A stretch of DNA of 28,685 bases from JAGXIT01 sp049293335 (GTDB lineage Bacteria > Patescibacteriota > Saccharimonadia > Saccharimonadales > UBA4665): NCBI GenBank assembly GCA_049293335.1, contig JBATSO010000036.1, forward strand, positions 1 to 28,685, read 5' to 3'. The notes under the pieces were generated by a model. The model worked only from the letters and a program-made list of their open reading frames with translations, was not told where the DNA came from and did no database searches. Position numbers and translations under genes: made by a program. Below, in pieces: positions 1 to 8,556 of the stretch (position 1 is the first letter of the stretch; every line of letters begins with the position of its first letter).

Positions 1-1
1 C

Positions 2-121
2 TGGATGGTGATGAAGACAAAGGCAAGAGAACTTAACACGACAATATATGAGGTCAAGCAGGCACCGCTCCGCGACTATGTCGCTGCGCGGTGGCGAGAG
101 CCTTATACGGTTTTTGCGTAA
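2..121 (+). CDS. C-terminal end of an unidentified protein (5' part outside window)
   Basis: The frame is open from the window edge to a TAA at 119-121, giving about 39 residues that end in ARWREPYTVFA. The composition (charged, aromatic, no low complexity) looks like a real protein C-terminus. The next gene starts 50 bases later. No family can be assigned from this piece. The alternative frame beginning at base 1 closes at 34-36, so this frame is preferred only on length and composition. Confidence 0.35.
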   Translation, partial: WMVMKTKARELNTTIYEVKQAPLRDYVAARWREPYTVFA

Positions 122-968
122 GTCCTATCAAAACATAAAACTAAAACACAAAAATTTTTAAGGAATTTTATATGTCACAAGAACAACTTATCAACCCAAC
201 TACAGAACCCGACATTACAGCTTTGCAGGAAGCGGGTATTCTTGACGCGCAGGGACGCGCTCATGATACGCATGGTCATTTTGTAACTACCGAACACCAG
301 AGAGAGATAATTGCTCATGGTAATCAGATACTAAGTGGGCTGAACAGTGAAGGCATACGCCACCCGGGCGAGGTTGCACGCGAGCAAGCTGCTGCCCAAC
401 GTGAACTAGCACGGAATGAGGCAATGGATCGTTTCAATACTGCCGAAAAACGCGGACAAGTACCAGAACATGCTGCAGGTCCCGATTATCGTAAGGCAAC
501 AGGATTGAGTCATGAAGATGTACAGCGATTAGGACTCAAAAGTTTTAGCGAACTTGCCACTTCCGCTCGGGAGCGTAAAGCGCAACAAGAAGAGGCGGCG
601 CGTCTAAAGAAAGAGGCCTCCGATGCCCGACATGCCCGCCTCGAAAAGTTGCTTGAACAGCAGCGAGAACGCAATAATCGCAATGCAATTGCCGAGAATG
701 CTGCAGGCGAATGGCGTAAAGAAGCCGACAAGCTTCGTGATTCACGTACTCCACATGCGGCTGCGCTTCGTGAGAAGCTCGAGGGGGCTAGTTATAAAGA
801 ACGCCTTGAGATGGGCGGTGAGTTCGGTATCCAGCGTGCCCAACAGGCAGCAGAGGGCGCCGATAAAGAACATCAGTCTGGTACGAAACGCCACGTTCAT
901 GTGAACGAACCTTCAGTAGCGACCAAGCGGTCGCAAGCCGAAACGGTCGCCGCACTCCGAGCCCATGC

Positions 969-1204
969 TCGCGGTATGCGTCCCGGCGAAGAGCTAACTC
1001 GTGTCGATGACAAAGGTACAGCTTACGATGAAGCAATAGGTATTAACGCAATCCATGTACCAACAGACGAATTCACACAAGTACACGAAGCGGCAGAAAG
1101 AGAAGTTCGCGGTATGCGTCCCGGCGAAGAGCTAACTCGTGTCGATGACAAAGGTACAGCTTACGATGAAGCAATAGGTATTAACGCAATCCATGTACCA
1201 ACAG
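969..1204 (+). repeat. Exact 98-bp direct repeat (969-1066 and 1107-1204), period 138 bp
   Basis: Both copies are identical at every base and are separated by 40 bp inside the phosphatase gene. The period is 46 codons, so the frame is kept and the protein unit starting RGMRPGEELTRVDD and ending AIHVPT occurs twice. Lack of any synonymous difference indicates a recent duplication. Confidence 0.95.
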
Positions 1205-1445
1205 CGGTAGGTTCTGACCCCAAAGGCAATAGCTCGCATGAAACCGGTACAACACCAAATAGCGCAGAGTTTAAAAAATTTGAGTGGCTTAGCTTTGGTT
1301 CTGCCAAAAAACCGCATAGAGGTGATGACGCGACACTGATTGACGCCGAAAACAATGTCTTTGGTGTGTTCGATGGCGTTGGGTCTGACTTTATGGCTGC
1401 CGAAGGCGCACAGTTGGCTTCTGAAAAGGTTAAGGGAGCCTTGCG

Positions 1446-1482
1446 TCGGTATGGCAAGCAATTGAATCGGTATGGCAAGCAA
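1446..1482 (+). repeat. Short in-frame tandem repeat, 16 identical bases, period 21 bp
   Basis: The 16-base unit at 1446-1461 recurs at 1467-1482, giving the peptide RYGKQLN-RYGKQRS inside the PP2C domain. It adds seven residues between the DGVG and GDSR motifs. Confidence 0.85.
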
Positions 1483-2678
1483 CGGTCAATTTACAATGAA
1501 ATACTGAGAATGGGTTTTGCATTAGAGGATGCTAGTGAAGCGATACAAACTCTTAGCTATGGCCGTACAACCGCAGCTGTTGTTCAATTTCATGAATTCG
1601 CGGGCGAAAAGTATGCTGTTATAGGAAACGCCGGTGATAGCCGAGTGATACGTCAGAGAAATGACGGGACCTTAGTTTATGAGTCTACTGAACAGGGTAG
1701 CGGCAATGTGATACATAATTGGTTAGGGCCAGCTAATCGCTATAAAAATAATGAGGTATTTCACATAGAGCTAAATCAGGGTGACAAGCTGTTAATCTGT
1801 ACAGATGGCATTACGGGCGATAAGCCTGAATAAGAGCTTACTCCGGCTGAATTTGCTACAGCATTTGCACAATCTACACCACAAGCGGCCGCCCAGAAGT
1901 TTATCGAACTAAGCAAAAAAGAGGATGATAAGTCAGTAATTGTGCTATATATTGGCGGCGAAACTGTCGACTCAAACAGCAAAGCGGGTCAACCAATTAT
2001 TGCCGAAAGAATTGCTGAGCGTAGGCGTAGAATACAAGCGGCCGTACCAGAAACTGGCATTAAAGGCTTCGTAGGCCGAATTAAAGAGCGACTAAGTCTA
2101 GTTTCGAAAAGGAACAAAGCACTCGTTAGTCTTGGTGGCCTTGCGCTTGCCGGAATTGCATCACTGGGCATTTTAGCGGCAAATAGCTCTAACGAAGACG
2201 TAGCTTCCGCAGCCAAAACAACAATTACAAATATTGATACTGACAAAAATAAACAAGTCGTAAAACAGGGTGAAACATCCACAAGTAAACTGGGCGACAA
2301 AAAAGACACGAATGATATGTCAGACATCGGTAAAAAACCAGCGGCTCAGAAACCTGCTACTCAAGCGGGCGAAGGGCGGACGGTTAAACTCGTCGAGCAC
2401 AAGACGGCGAACGACGCAGGAACCGTAAGTGGTGTTGCCCGCAAGGAGCTTATCAATACTTATGGTATTGCTAAGCCCTCATCAGCCCAGATTGAGCTCA
2501 TGACACGAGCCTTGCTGGCTGCAAATGGCATTACGTCTCAAGAAGCACACCATCTAAAGGTAGGCCAAGAGATTAACGTGCCAGATGATACGGGCGACAC
2601 CATTACCACTAAAGATGGTAAGAAAATAACCATCAAGGGCTTGCCTCGTTAAGCGGTAATAACATAAGCCTAATAATA

Positions 2679-2705
2679 TAGCGGGGAGTAATCCTCGCTA
2701 TTTTT
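2679..2705 (+). terminator. Rho-independent terminator after the phosphatase gene
   Basis: TAGCGGGGA (2679-2687) pairs with TCCTCGCTA (2692-2700) with one G-T wobble around a GTAA loop, followed directly by five T (2701-2705). It lies 27 bases after the stop of the upstream gene. Confidence 0.8.
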
Positions 2706-2708
2706 ACG

Positions 2709-2714
2709 TATACT
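2709..2714 (+). promoter_or_regulatory. -10 box (TATACT) of the murE-like gene
   Basis: TATACT ends 6 bases before ATG 2721. Transcription would start at or next to the A of ATG, so the message is predicted to be leaderless. No good -35 is visible because the preceding terminator occupies that place. Confidence 0.55.
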
Positions 2715-2720
2715 GTAATC

Positions 2721-4028
2721 ATGAATATACGTAAGGTGGTAAAGGCATTTGTGCCGAGGGGGGTGTTTGAGCGGGTGGAGCCTGCGGGGCATTTCGCCGA
2801 GGCGGTTTTTTGGAACGTGGTGTATGGGTTTCCTGGGCGGGGCATGAACGTTATTGGGGTAACGGGAACAAACGGTAAAACAACCACCTCATTTTTAATA
2901 CACAAAATGTTGGTACAGGCGGGCTACAACGCGGGGCTGATGACAACCGTGGGCTATGGTGTAGGCGAGGCTATTAAAATGCAGGTGCACCACATGACAA
3001 ACGTGCCCGTGCCCGAGCTTATGAGCCGCCTAAAGTGGATGAAACAACAAAAGGTAGACTGGCTGGTGCTCGAAACAACCAGTCATGCGCTGGCGCAACA
3101 CCGTGTGTGGGGCGTGCCATATAGCATTGCGGTGGTCACGAATGTGACGCATGAACATTTGGATTATCATAAAACGTTTGAAAAATATCGGGCAGCAAAG
3201 CGGAGGCTCTTTACGCTGGCTGGTCGTAACGTACGTGGGAGGCGTTTGGGCGTGGTGAATGCAGACGACGCCCAAAGTGTCGACTTTGCAAACGAAACCG
3301 AAAATAGAGTGTCGTACGGGGTCGAGGCGGGCGATGTGCAGGCTTTGAACATCAATCTTCGCCCAGATGGCTTGAGTTACGAGGCGCGTGCGGCCGACAA
3401 GACGTATCACATAAGCAGCCATTTGCCAGGAAGCTTCAATGTCTACAACACGCTGGCGGTAGTTTGCGTTGGGCAAGCTATGGGGCTTACCAAAGCGCAG
3501 ATTGAGCAGGGAATTGCGGCGTTAAAAGGGGTGGAGGGGCGCATGACGGCCGTAGATGAAGGCCAGGCTTTTACGGTAATTGTAGACTTTGCTCATACGC
3601 CCGATAGCTTCGAAAAGCTTTTTAAAGACATTCGGCCAGTGGTGAAAGGTAAGCTAATTGTGTTGTTTGGCTCGGCGGGGCGGCGCGATGAAGCCAAACG
3701 CGCGGTGCAGGGCGAGCTAGCGGGGAAATATGCCGACGAAGTGATTGTAACCGAAGAAGATGACCGTGACTGTGATGGGCAGGCCATTTTGGCGCAAATA
3801 GCCGAAGGGGCAGAAAAAGCGGGCAAACGCCAGGGTGAAAATTTGTTTTTAATAGGCGACCGTAGCAAGGCGATTGAGTTTGCGCTTGGTCGGGCGGTTT
3901 CGGCTAATGACACGGTGTTGCTGCTAGGTAAGGGGCACGAAAAGACTATTGGGCGGGCCGATGGCGAGCACCCGTGGGATGAGGTTGGTACTGCCAAAGA
4001 CGCCCTCCGCGCCCAGCTAAACACCTAA
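2721..4028 (+). CDS. murE: MurE-like UDP-MurNAc-peptide ligase lacking the N-terminal substrate domain
   Basis: A 435-residue Mur ligase. The ATP-binding loop GTNGKTTT is at residues 49-56, whereas canonical MurE has it near residue 110, so the N-terminal UDP-binding domain is largely absent. The middle domain carries HLDYHKTFEKYRAAKRRLF, which includes the region of the carbamylated lysine, and the C-terminal domain has VDFAHTPDSF and LLGKGHEK. MurE adds the third amino acid (diaminopimelate or lysine) to UDP-MurNAc-dipeptide in the cytoplasm. The position of the DAP-specificity motif DNPR reads EDDR here (context VTEEDDRDCDGQAI), so the substrate cannot be called. Transcribed alone from its own -10 box. 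It could be a MurE paralogue acting on another substrate, but its motifs are far closer to MurE than to MurF, MurC or folylpolyglutamate synthase. Confidence 0.85.
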   Translation: MNIRKVVKAFVPRGVFERVEPAGHFAEAVFWNVVYGFPGRGMNVIGVTGTNGKTTTSFLIHKMLVQAGYNAGLMTTVGYGVGEAIKMQVHHMTNVPVPELMSRLKWMKQQKVDWLVLETTSHALAQHRVWGVPYSIAVVTNVTHEHLDYHKTFEKYRAAKRRLFTLAGRNVRGRRLGVVNADDAQSVDFANETENRVSYGVEAGDVQALNINLRPDGLSYEARAADKTYHISSHLPGSFNVYNTLAVVCVGQAMGLTKAQIEQGIAALKGVEGRMTAVDEGQAFTVIVDFAHTPDSFEKLFKDIRPVVKGKLIVLFGSAGRRDEAKRAVQGELAGKYADEVIVTEEDDRDCDGQAILAQIAEGAEKAGKRQGENLFLIGDRSKAIEFALGRAVSANDTVLLLGKGHEKTIGRADGEHPWDEVGTAKDALRAQLNT

Positions 4029-4168
4029 CTTTCCTCGCCCTCAAGCTGCCACAAACTCTCACTTGAAGCGTGCCACTTTACGAGGGCACAGGATTTCCTG
4101 CGCTAAAGCGTAGCTCCATCACCGCTATTCCAGCTCTAAATCGACCTAGGTAAACGCGGATTTATAGT
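4029..4168. other. Non-coding stretch between murE-like gene and IS982 element
   Basis: 140 bases with stops in all three forward frames near the element. The missing 5' part of the SGNH hydrolase gene is not here, although a simple insertion would have left it at this side. No terminator with a T-run is visible. Confidence 0.5.
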
Positions 4169-5178
4169 ACCCCAGCTCGACCTAACCTTCCAGTAATAAC
4201 ACCTTGGGCACCCGAATATGGGGCTTCTTTGGTTGTAATTGGTAGGCAATCAGTCCGGTAAGTAGGTTGACACTAAAGTTGGTGATGCTTCGATGCCGGC
4301 TATGCTCAATCTGCTCATTGTTCTTCAGGTGATCATTGACTGTCTCAATGATGAATCGTTTTCTGAGCATCAGCTTATCCCAGAGCGGCATGAGTTGTTG
4401 CTTCATATTGCGCCGGATATTCGTGATCAGGTGCAGGCCCTGCTCCCAGAGCTGTGCAAAGAGTTCCTTTGACAGGTATCCCTTGTCTCCGAAGAGTTTG
4501 CCCTGTAGACCCTTGGTGAGACCAGTGACCACGGTCTTATTGGTATCCGATACATTTCCAGGTGTTATACGAAGTGCAAGTAGTTCTCCTCGGTCATTCA
4601 CAACGATGTGCAACTTGAACCCGAAAAACCAGCCTTCGGATGTGTGTCCTCTAGCCGCGCTGTCCTTGAACACTTTGTGTCGATTAATACGCAGGTTACT
4701 ACAGACCACGAGACTGGTGCTGTCGATAAACTGGATACCTGTCTTTGTCGACAGACTACAAAGCCACAGAAGACAGTGACCAAACGGTACTACGTGCTCA
4801 CTCATCAGCTCCAGGAATCTGGTATAGCTCACGGCTTTAGGGAAACAACTTGCCACGAAGCCCGAACCCAATAGCTCTTGTTCATAGTACCACTTGAACA
4901 TTCGATAGCCACTCAAGTGAAAGTAGATGGCAATGGTGAGAATCTCCGATAGTGCTAGTCGACTTGTCCTGCGCCGCTGCCTCAAGCCACTGTCGAGCAA
5001 TGATTGTTGCCATAGTGGTTCATACTCCTTACAGAATTCATCAATGAGGTAGAATAGAGTTACCAGCTTCATATATGAGCCCCCTTTGTTTGTTTTAGTT
5101 GTTACAAACAAAAGCATACCAGGGCAAGTGCCCTAGTAGCTACTCAGACAAAAGGAGGCTCTTATGTCGAGCTGGGGT
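4169..5178. mobile_element. IS982-family insertion sequence, about 1010 bp
   Basis: Terminal inverted repeats: ACCCCAGCTCGAC at 4169-4181 and its complement GTCGAGCTGGGGT at 5166-5178. The match extends inward to CTAA/ATAA (4182-4185 and 5162-5165 on the other strand) with one difference. It holds one minus-strand transposase. No direct target duplication is found at the two borders. The right border cuts into an SGNH hydrolase reading frame and the left border joins unrelated non-coding DNA, which fits a rearranged or deletion-associated insertion. Confidence 0.88.
4182..5072 (-). CDS. IS982-family DDE transposase
   Basis: 296 residues, the normal length for the family. Family-type motifs: FIDSTSLVVCSNLRINRHK (first Asp), WFFGFKLH, then ITPGNVSD, LFGDKGYL (second Asp) and RFIIETVNDHLKN (Glu). 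The enzyme cuts and rejoins the element's ends. Start set at the ATG at 5072 (MKLVTLF) because a strong AAGGGGG ribosome site lies about 8 bases upstream; the frame remains open to 5117 but without support. The stop codon overlaps the inner part of the left inverted repeat. It appears complete, so the element may still be active. Confidence 0.92.
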   Translation of the reverse strand: MKLVTLFYLIDEFCKEYEPLWQQSLLDSGLRQRRRTSRLALSEILTIAIYFHLSGYRMFKWYYEQELLGSGFVASCFPKAVSYTRFLELMSEHVVPFGHCLLWLCSLSTKTGIQFIDSTSLVVCSNLRINRHKVFKDSAARGHTSEGWFFGFKLHIVVNDRGELLALRITPGNVSDTNKTVVTGLTKGLQGKLFGDKGYLSKELFAQLWEQGLHLITNIRRNMKQQLMPLWDKLMLRKRFIIETVNDHLKNNEQIEHSRHRSITNFSVNLLTGLIAYQLQPKKPHIRVPKVLLLEG

Positions 5179-6194
5179 TATATAGAACAGGCACGGATAC
5201 AAGTGATAACACATGCCACCTGTCAGATTTGTCATATCCGATGTTGCTTGGCAAGAAATATGTAGATAGCTATAACACGATTGCTTGTTCCGGGGCAAAA
5301 ATTGGCGACATTACAAACTCCGATCCAAAATATGGCGGTCAGACAACCTTAAAGGTTGAGGAGGGTAAGAGGGGTGATAAAAATCTCATATTTGATGCAT
5401 TCATCCCAGGTGAGTTGAATCAAAATGAATTTGCAACTAGATACACACCCGAGTCAGTTTTACTATCCATAAGCGGCAACGACATCGGCTTTACTAACAT
5501 CCTAAAAGAATGTGTTGCGCCACAGAGGGGTGGAAATACCTGTTATAGCACCTACGAAGACCGTGCTGAGCTGGTTAACCTCATGAATAGGCAGTATAGC
5601 CGACTGGTAGACACCTATAAGTCGATTAGCTCAAACGCCAATGGGGCCAAAGTATATGTTGTGGGCTACCCTCAAGTCGTAAAGCCAAATGGAAACTGTG
5701 GAGCTAATGTGCACATGAATGCGGCCGAGACAGTGTTTGCCTCTCAGCTTATAACGTACCTAAACAGTGTAATTTCTGCGGCAGCAAGCGCGGCAGGTGT
5801 TCAGTATATAGATGTGCAACACGCCTTTGATGGCTACAGGCTGTGCGAGGCACCAAAAGGCAAGGCGGCTATGAACGGCGTAACGGCTGGCAATGACGTC
5901 GCAATTCGTGGGGTGAAGGTAATTGGTCTCGAAAGCTTTCATCCAACCCAGTTTGGCCACAGGTTACTTGCAGACACCATTGCCAGCGCAACCGACAACC
6001 TTACAAAAGCAATGCCAACCGCCACCGACTTTGCACAGCCAATGTTCGACGCAACTCTCGACTTTCTTACAGCGGTTCCAAAGACTGGCCGAGAAGTGAA
6101 CCTTGTGTTTGCGGACGACCAAGTTTTTGGCGGCCCAATTATCCTCCACAGCGATACCCAACAAATTATGGTGCAGGGTACTGATTTACTAAAC
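5179..6194 (+). pseudogene. SGNH/GDSL-family hydrolase fragment: catalytic domain without its N-terminus
   Basis: The frame enters directly from the IS982 end. Translation just inside the border reads TGTDTSDNTCHLSDLSYP, which is internal SGNH-hydrolase sequence, so the signal peptide and the block I GDS motif with the nucleophilic serine are missing. Block III is present (SISGNDIGF, Asn-Asp codons 5478-5483), as is the catalytic His region SFHPTQFGH (His codon 5940-5942). The family hydrolyses esters at or outside the cell surface. The reading frame runs on past 6194 only into reversed IS30 sequence, which is not real coding. The apparent TTG start at 5229 is an artefact of truncation. The rest of the gene continues at 7456. 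Without the serine the fragment should be inactive. Confidence 0.85.
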
Positions 6195-7455
6195 TCCACC
6201 CCCAACCTTTCCACCAACCATACCCATAATTTGCGCTCGTTCTTCAAACGGGTTTCTCCAATTGTAGCGTTTTCTCGATCTTTTGTTAAGAATATACTCA
6301 ACGTCTTGTACCTGTCGCAAGGTAAGCAGTTTGAAGTCTGTGCCTTTAGGGAAATAATCTCTTACAAGACCATTGACGTTCTCATTTCTGCCTCGCTGGC
6401 TTGAGCGGTACGGATCTGCAAAGTAAATCTTGGTAGCTATACCCGTGCTTTGGAGCCTCGCTTCAGTCAGCTTACAGGCTGCAAATTCACTTCCATTGTC
6501 GTAGGTGATGGTGTGTGTGCTGCTGCCGAACACTCTATGGATATCTTTGGTGGTTTGTAGGTGTATCTTGTGCGAGTCATACCCCAGCACGAGAGATAGT
6601 GAGACAACACCGGTGCGACGATCGAGATGGGTGAGGATACGATCTTTCGTATCTTTCCCAAAGATTGTATCACCCTCCAGATCGCCGTAGCGAACAAGGG
6701 CTTCCACTTCATTTGGGCGCGTATGGATACTACGCTTATCCTGAGTTTTGTTCCACTCCGCCGCCACGTCCTTGGTGTAGCGGTAGCGCTTGCCTCGTCG
6801 GCGCAATCCCTTCTCTAGTTCCTTTCTGTCTAGGCTACGATGTATCCAATTGTAGATAGTTTGCGCTGAGATATGTTCGCCAACCTTGGCGAGATTGGCG
6901 GCGATCTGCTCTGGTGAATCTCGCTGTTTACTGAGCAGCATAGCCTTTATCTGCTCAGCCAGCCTATTCCCGTCTGCAAGCTTCACATTACCCTGGCTCG
7001 CCCTATACCTATTCTCTAAATACAGCCTGTGAGCAGCGTTTGCATCGTAGACAGGTTGACCGTTAGCAAACCGTTTCAATCGCTCCTGCCAGCGCTTGTG
7101 AGCGCCTAGCTTGTCGGGTACTTCGCCACGACCCCGCCGAGACCGTAGATCAAGTTCAAGAATCCGCGGCTTGTTGACGCGCGAGGTTGCAACATATTCA
7201 ATCACAAAAGACTTCTGTCTGACTTCATAGTTAATAGCTGTATGTGAAACACCCAACTGGCGAGCTATCTCACGGTGGCTCATACTAGACTCTTTGCTGA
7301 TTTGAATAAACAAACGTTCATCCAGTGTAAAATGATGATGAGACATCACATCTCTCCTTGTTTAGATTTTGTTACCAAAACCTATTTAACCAAACGAGGA
7401 TGCTGATGTCTCTTTTAGGTTGTTTTGAGACCTAGGGTGGAAGGGTTGGGGGTGG
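6186..7455. mobile_element. IS30-family insertion sequence, about 1.26-1.27 kb
   Basis: Inverted repeats: CCACCCCCAACCTTTCCACC at 6196-6215 and its near-perfect complement at 7436-7455 (one difference). The right border is 7455. The left border is either 6195/6196 (repeat tips aligned) or 6186, if the GAT at 6183-6185 and the GAT at 7456-7458 are a 3-bp target duplication. Removing the element with one GAT joins the hydrolase frame in phase (GTD-VGFQLQ). IS30 elements are known to make 2-3 bp duplications. Confidence 0.85.
6189..7346 (-). CDS. IS30-family DDE transposase
   Basis: 385 residues. The N-terminal helix-turn-helix is FTLDERLFIQISKESSMSHREIARQLGVSHTAI (residues about 7-39). The integrase core contains GDLEGDTIFG, TITYDNGSEFA and FADPYRSSQRGRNENVNGLVRDYFPKG, the classic IS30 C-terminal block carrying the catalytic Glu. 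The ATG at 7346 is chosen over the GTG at 7349 because AAGGAG sits 7 bases before it. The frame runs through the left inverted repeat and its TAG lies at 6189-6191, at the very edge of the element or just outside it. It looks intact. Confidence 0.93.
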   Translation of the reverse strand: MSHHHFTLDERLFIQISKESSMSHREIARQLGVSHTAINYEVRQKSFVIEYVATSRVNKPRILELDLRSRRGRGEVPDKLGAHKRWQERLKRFANGQPVYDANAAHRLYLENRYRASQGNVKLADGNRLAEQIKAMLLSKQRDSPEQIAANLAKVGEHISAQTIYNWIHRSLDRKELEKGLRRRGKRYRYTKDVAAEWNKTQDKRSIHTRPNEVEALVRYGDLEGDTIFGKDTKDRILTHLDRRTGVVSLSLVLGYDSHKIHLQTTKDIHRVFGSSTHTITYDNGSEFAACKLTEARLQSTGIATKIYFADPYRSSQRGRNENVNGLVRDYFPKGTDFKLLTLRQVQDVEYILNKRSRKRYNWRNPFEERAQIMGMVGGKVGGGV

Positions 7456-8475
7456 GATGTGGGTTTTCAGTTGCAACCAAATAGCCAGTATCGCATAGTC
7501 ATAAATTCTCAGCCCCTAACTCTCAAAACAGGCGTACTAGATGCAGATGGTAACGTAACAGCTAACTTTACTATTCCGCCAGAACTAGAGCCAGGTTTTC
7601 ACACCCTCCATTTTTATACGAAGAATCTTGCGGGCGAAACAGTAGATATTCGCAAGGTAGTCTACGTCGCAGCCAGCCTGACTGATTTCGATGGCGATGG
7701 CGTGCCAAATACCGCAAATCAGTGCTTAGTTATGCCGCTTAGTAATCTCGATGAAGATAAAGATGGTGTAGATGATGCATGCGACTCAGATATAACTGAA
7801 GCGCCTGTGGTAGCACCGCCCGCACCAGAGGTTATCCCAAGCCCAGAGCCTAATCCTACTCCAACGCCAACCCCCACTCCGAACCCCGTTCCTGAGCCGA
7901 CCCCAACACCAAGTCCCACGCCAACTCCTACTCCCGATACGACTACGCCACCCCAGCCAACAGATACGACAATCACAACGCCGTCCGTACCCGACCCTAC
8001 CTCGGGCACAGCAACGCCACCTTCCTCAACTCCTACAGTCGACGCGGTCATTGTTCCCAGTGCACCAACAGCCCAACCACTGACTACAATTTCTACTACT
8101 CCAATCTCTGCGCAAACTGCTGTTGCACCGCCTGTCGCTGCACAAGTTGTAGCAACACCATCAACCATAGCTGTGCCGACTCCTTCATTAGTAGCATTTA
8201 GTCTCAGTCAACCAGTTGCTGTAGAAACTTCCGAGCCGCCGATCGTTAACGGCGAGGCGATTGGAGGTCTTGCCACAGAAATACAACAGTCGCCAGCTCC
8301 GTCAGGGGCGGTGCTGAGCGACTACGTGTCAAAGAGCCAGGGCACTACAAGCGTGTCAGCCGTATCACCACAAAAAACCATACGTTGGATGAAGTTGCTG
8401 GGTATTGCAACAGGTACTGCTATATTTGCGCTAGTCTTTGTGTTCATCATAAAACGCCGCTCCCGCAATGCATGA
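7456..8475 (+). pseudogene. C-terminal part of the SGNH hydrolase: Ig-like domain, Ca-binding repeats, Pro/Thr stalk, membrane anchor
   Basis: This continues the hydrolase gene on the far side of the IS30 element. In order: an Ig-like beta domain (QPNSQYRIVINSQ to VVYVA, about 70 residues), thrombospondin type 3-like acidic repeats (DFDGDGVPNTANQC, DEDKDGVDDACDSD), a stalk of roughly 190 residues rich in Pro, Thr and Ser with many PTPT units, and a C-terminal hydrophobic helix followed by KRRSRNA. This is the layout of a wall- or membrane-anchored surface enzyme. It has no start codon with a ribosome site of its own; the GTG at 7459 is merely the first possible start after the element. Detached from both the signal peptide and the catalytic domain, it is unlikely to be exported. 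Confidence 0.8.
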
Positions 8476-8529
8476 AAAAGCCAAAAAAATGCAATAAGTA
8501 AGCTATGTAAACTACTCGTTAAAGTCTGG

Positions 8530-8535
8530 TACAAT
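8530..8535 (+). promoter_or_regulatory. Extended -10 (TGGTACAAT) for the beta-propeller protein gene
   Basis: TACAAT preceded by TGG. Predicted transcript start is near 8542, leaving a leader of about 15 bases with GAAGGAT as ribosome site before ATG 8557. This is one of the few first genes here with a true leader. Confidence 0.55.
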
Positions 8536-8556
8536 ATCCATTGAAGGATAAGCAGT

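Larger units (their letters stand above)
172..2652 (+). pseudogene. PP2C-family Ser/Thr phosphatase with TM segment and LysM-like C-terminus, interrupted by one in-frame TAA
   Basis: One reading frame of 827 codons, broken only by TAA at 1831-1833. Residues 1-365 are a charged, helix- and disorder-prone region with a duplicated 46-residue unit. The PP2C domain covers about 370-595: GDD (about 384-386), DGVG (401-404), GNAGDSR (485-491) and CTDG (543-546), then, after the stop, DDKSVIVLYI, the usual last metal-binding strand. A hydrophobic segment follows at about 649-672 and a LysM-like stretch at about 743-808 (ends LKVGQEINVP). Family knowledge: PPM/PP2C enzymes remove phosphate from Ser/Thr using metal held by Asp residues; here the phosphatase would be cytoplasmic and the LysM end would face peptidoglycan. 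The stop replaces a codon one change from GAA, and no independent start with a ribosome site follows it, so the downstream half is probably not made. Start chosen at ATG 172, with AAGGAA upstream. Readthrough or a sequencing error are alternatives. Confidence 0.8.

Noticed and set aside
1831..1833. Alternative genetic code (stop reassigned)
   Set aside because: Neighbouring genes end normally with TAA, TAG and TGA. A single in-frame TAA is better explained by mutation.
1942..2652. Separate gene starting at GTG 1942
   Set aside because: It is the same frame as the phosphatase upstream, begins inside the PP2C strand DDKSVIVLYI and has no ribosome site, so it is treated as the second half of one broken gene.
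4029..4168. N-terminal half of the hydrolase hidden left of IS982
   Set aside because: All three forward frames contain stops close to the element and no GDS motif or signal peptide was found.
6195..6404. C-terminal 70 residues of the hydrolase reading frame after the IS30 border
   Set aside because: This is the reverse strand of the IS30 transposase gene, not native hydrolase sequence.
7860..7950. Short tandem pattern of CCNACN units, possible microsatellite
   Set aside because: Explained by the Pro-Thr repeat coding of the stalk with varied codons; no exact long repeat.
7719..8168. Gly/Val-rich minus-strand reading frame of 149 residues
   Set aside because: A mirror of the Pro/Thr-repeat stalk on the plus strand; biased composition, no start signals.
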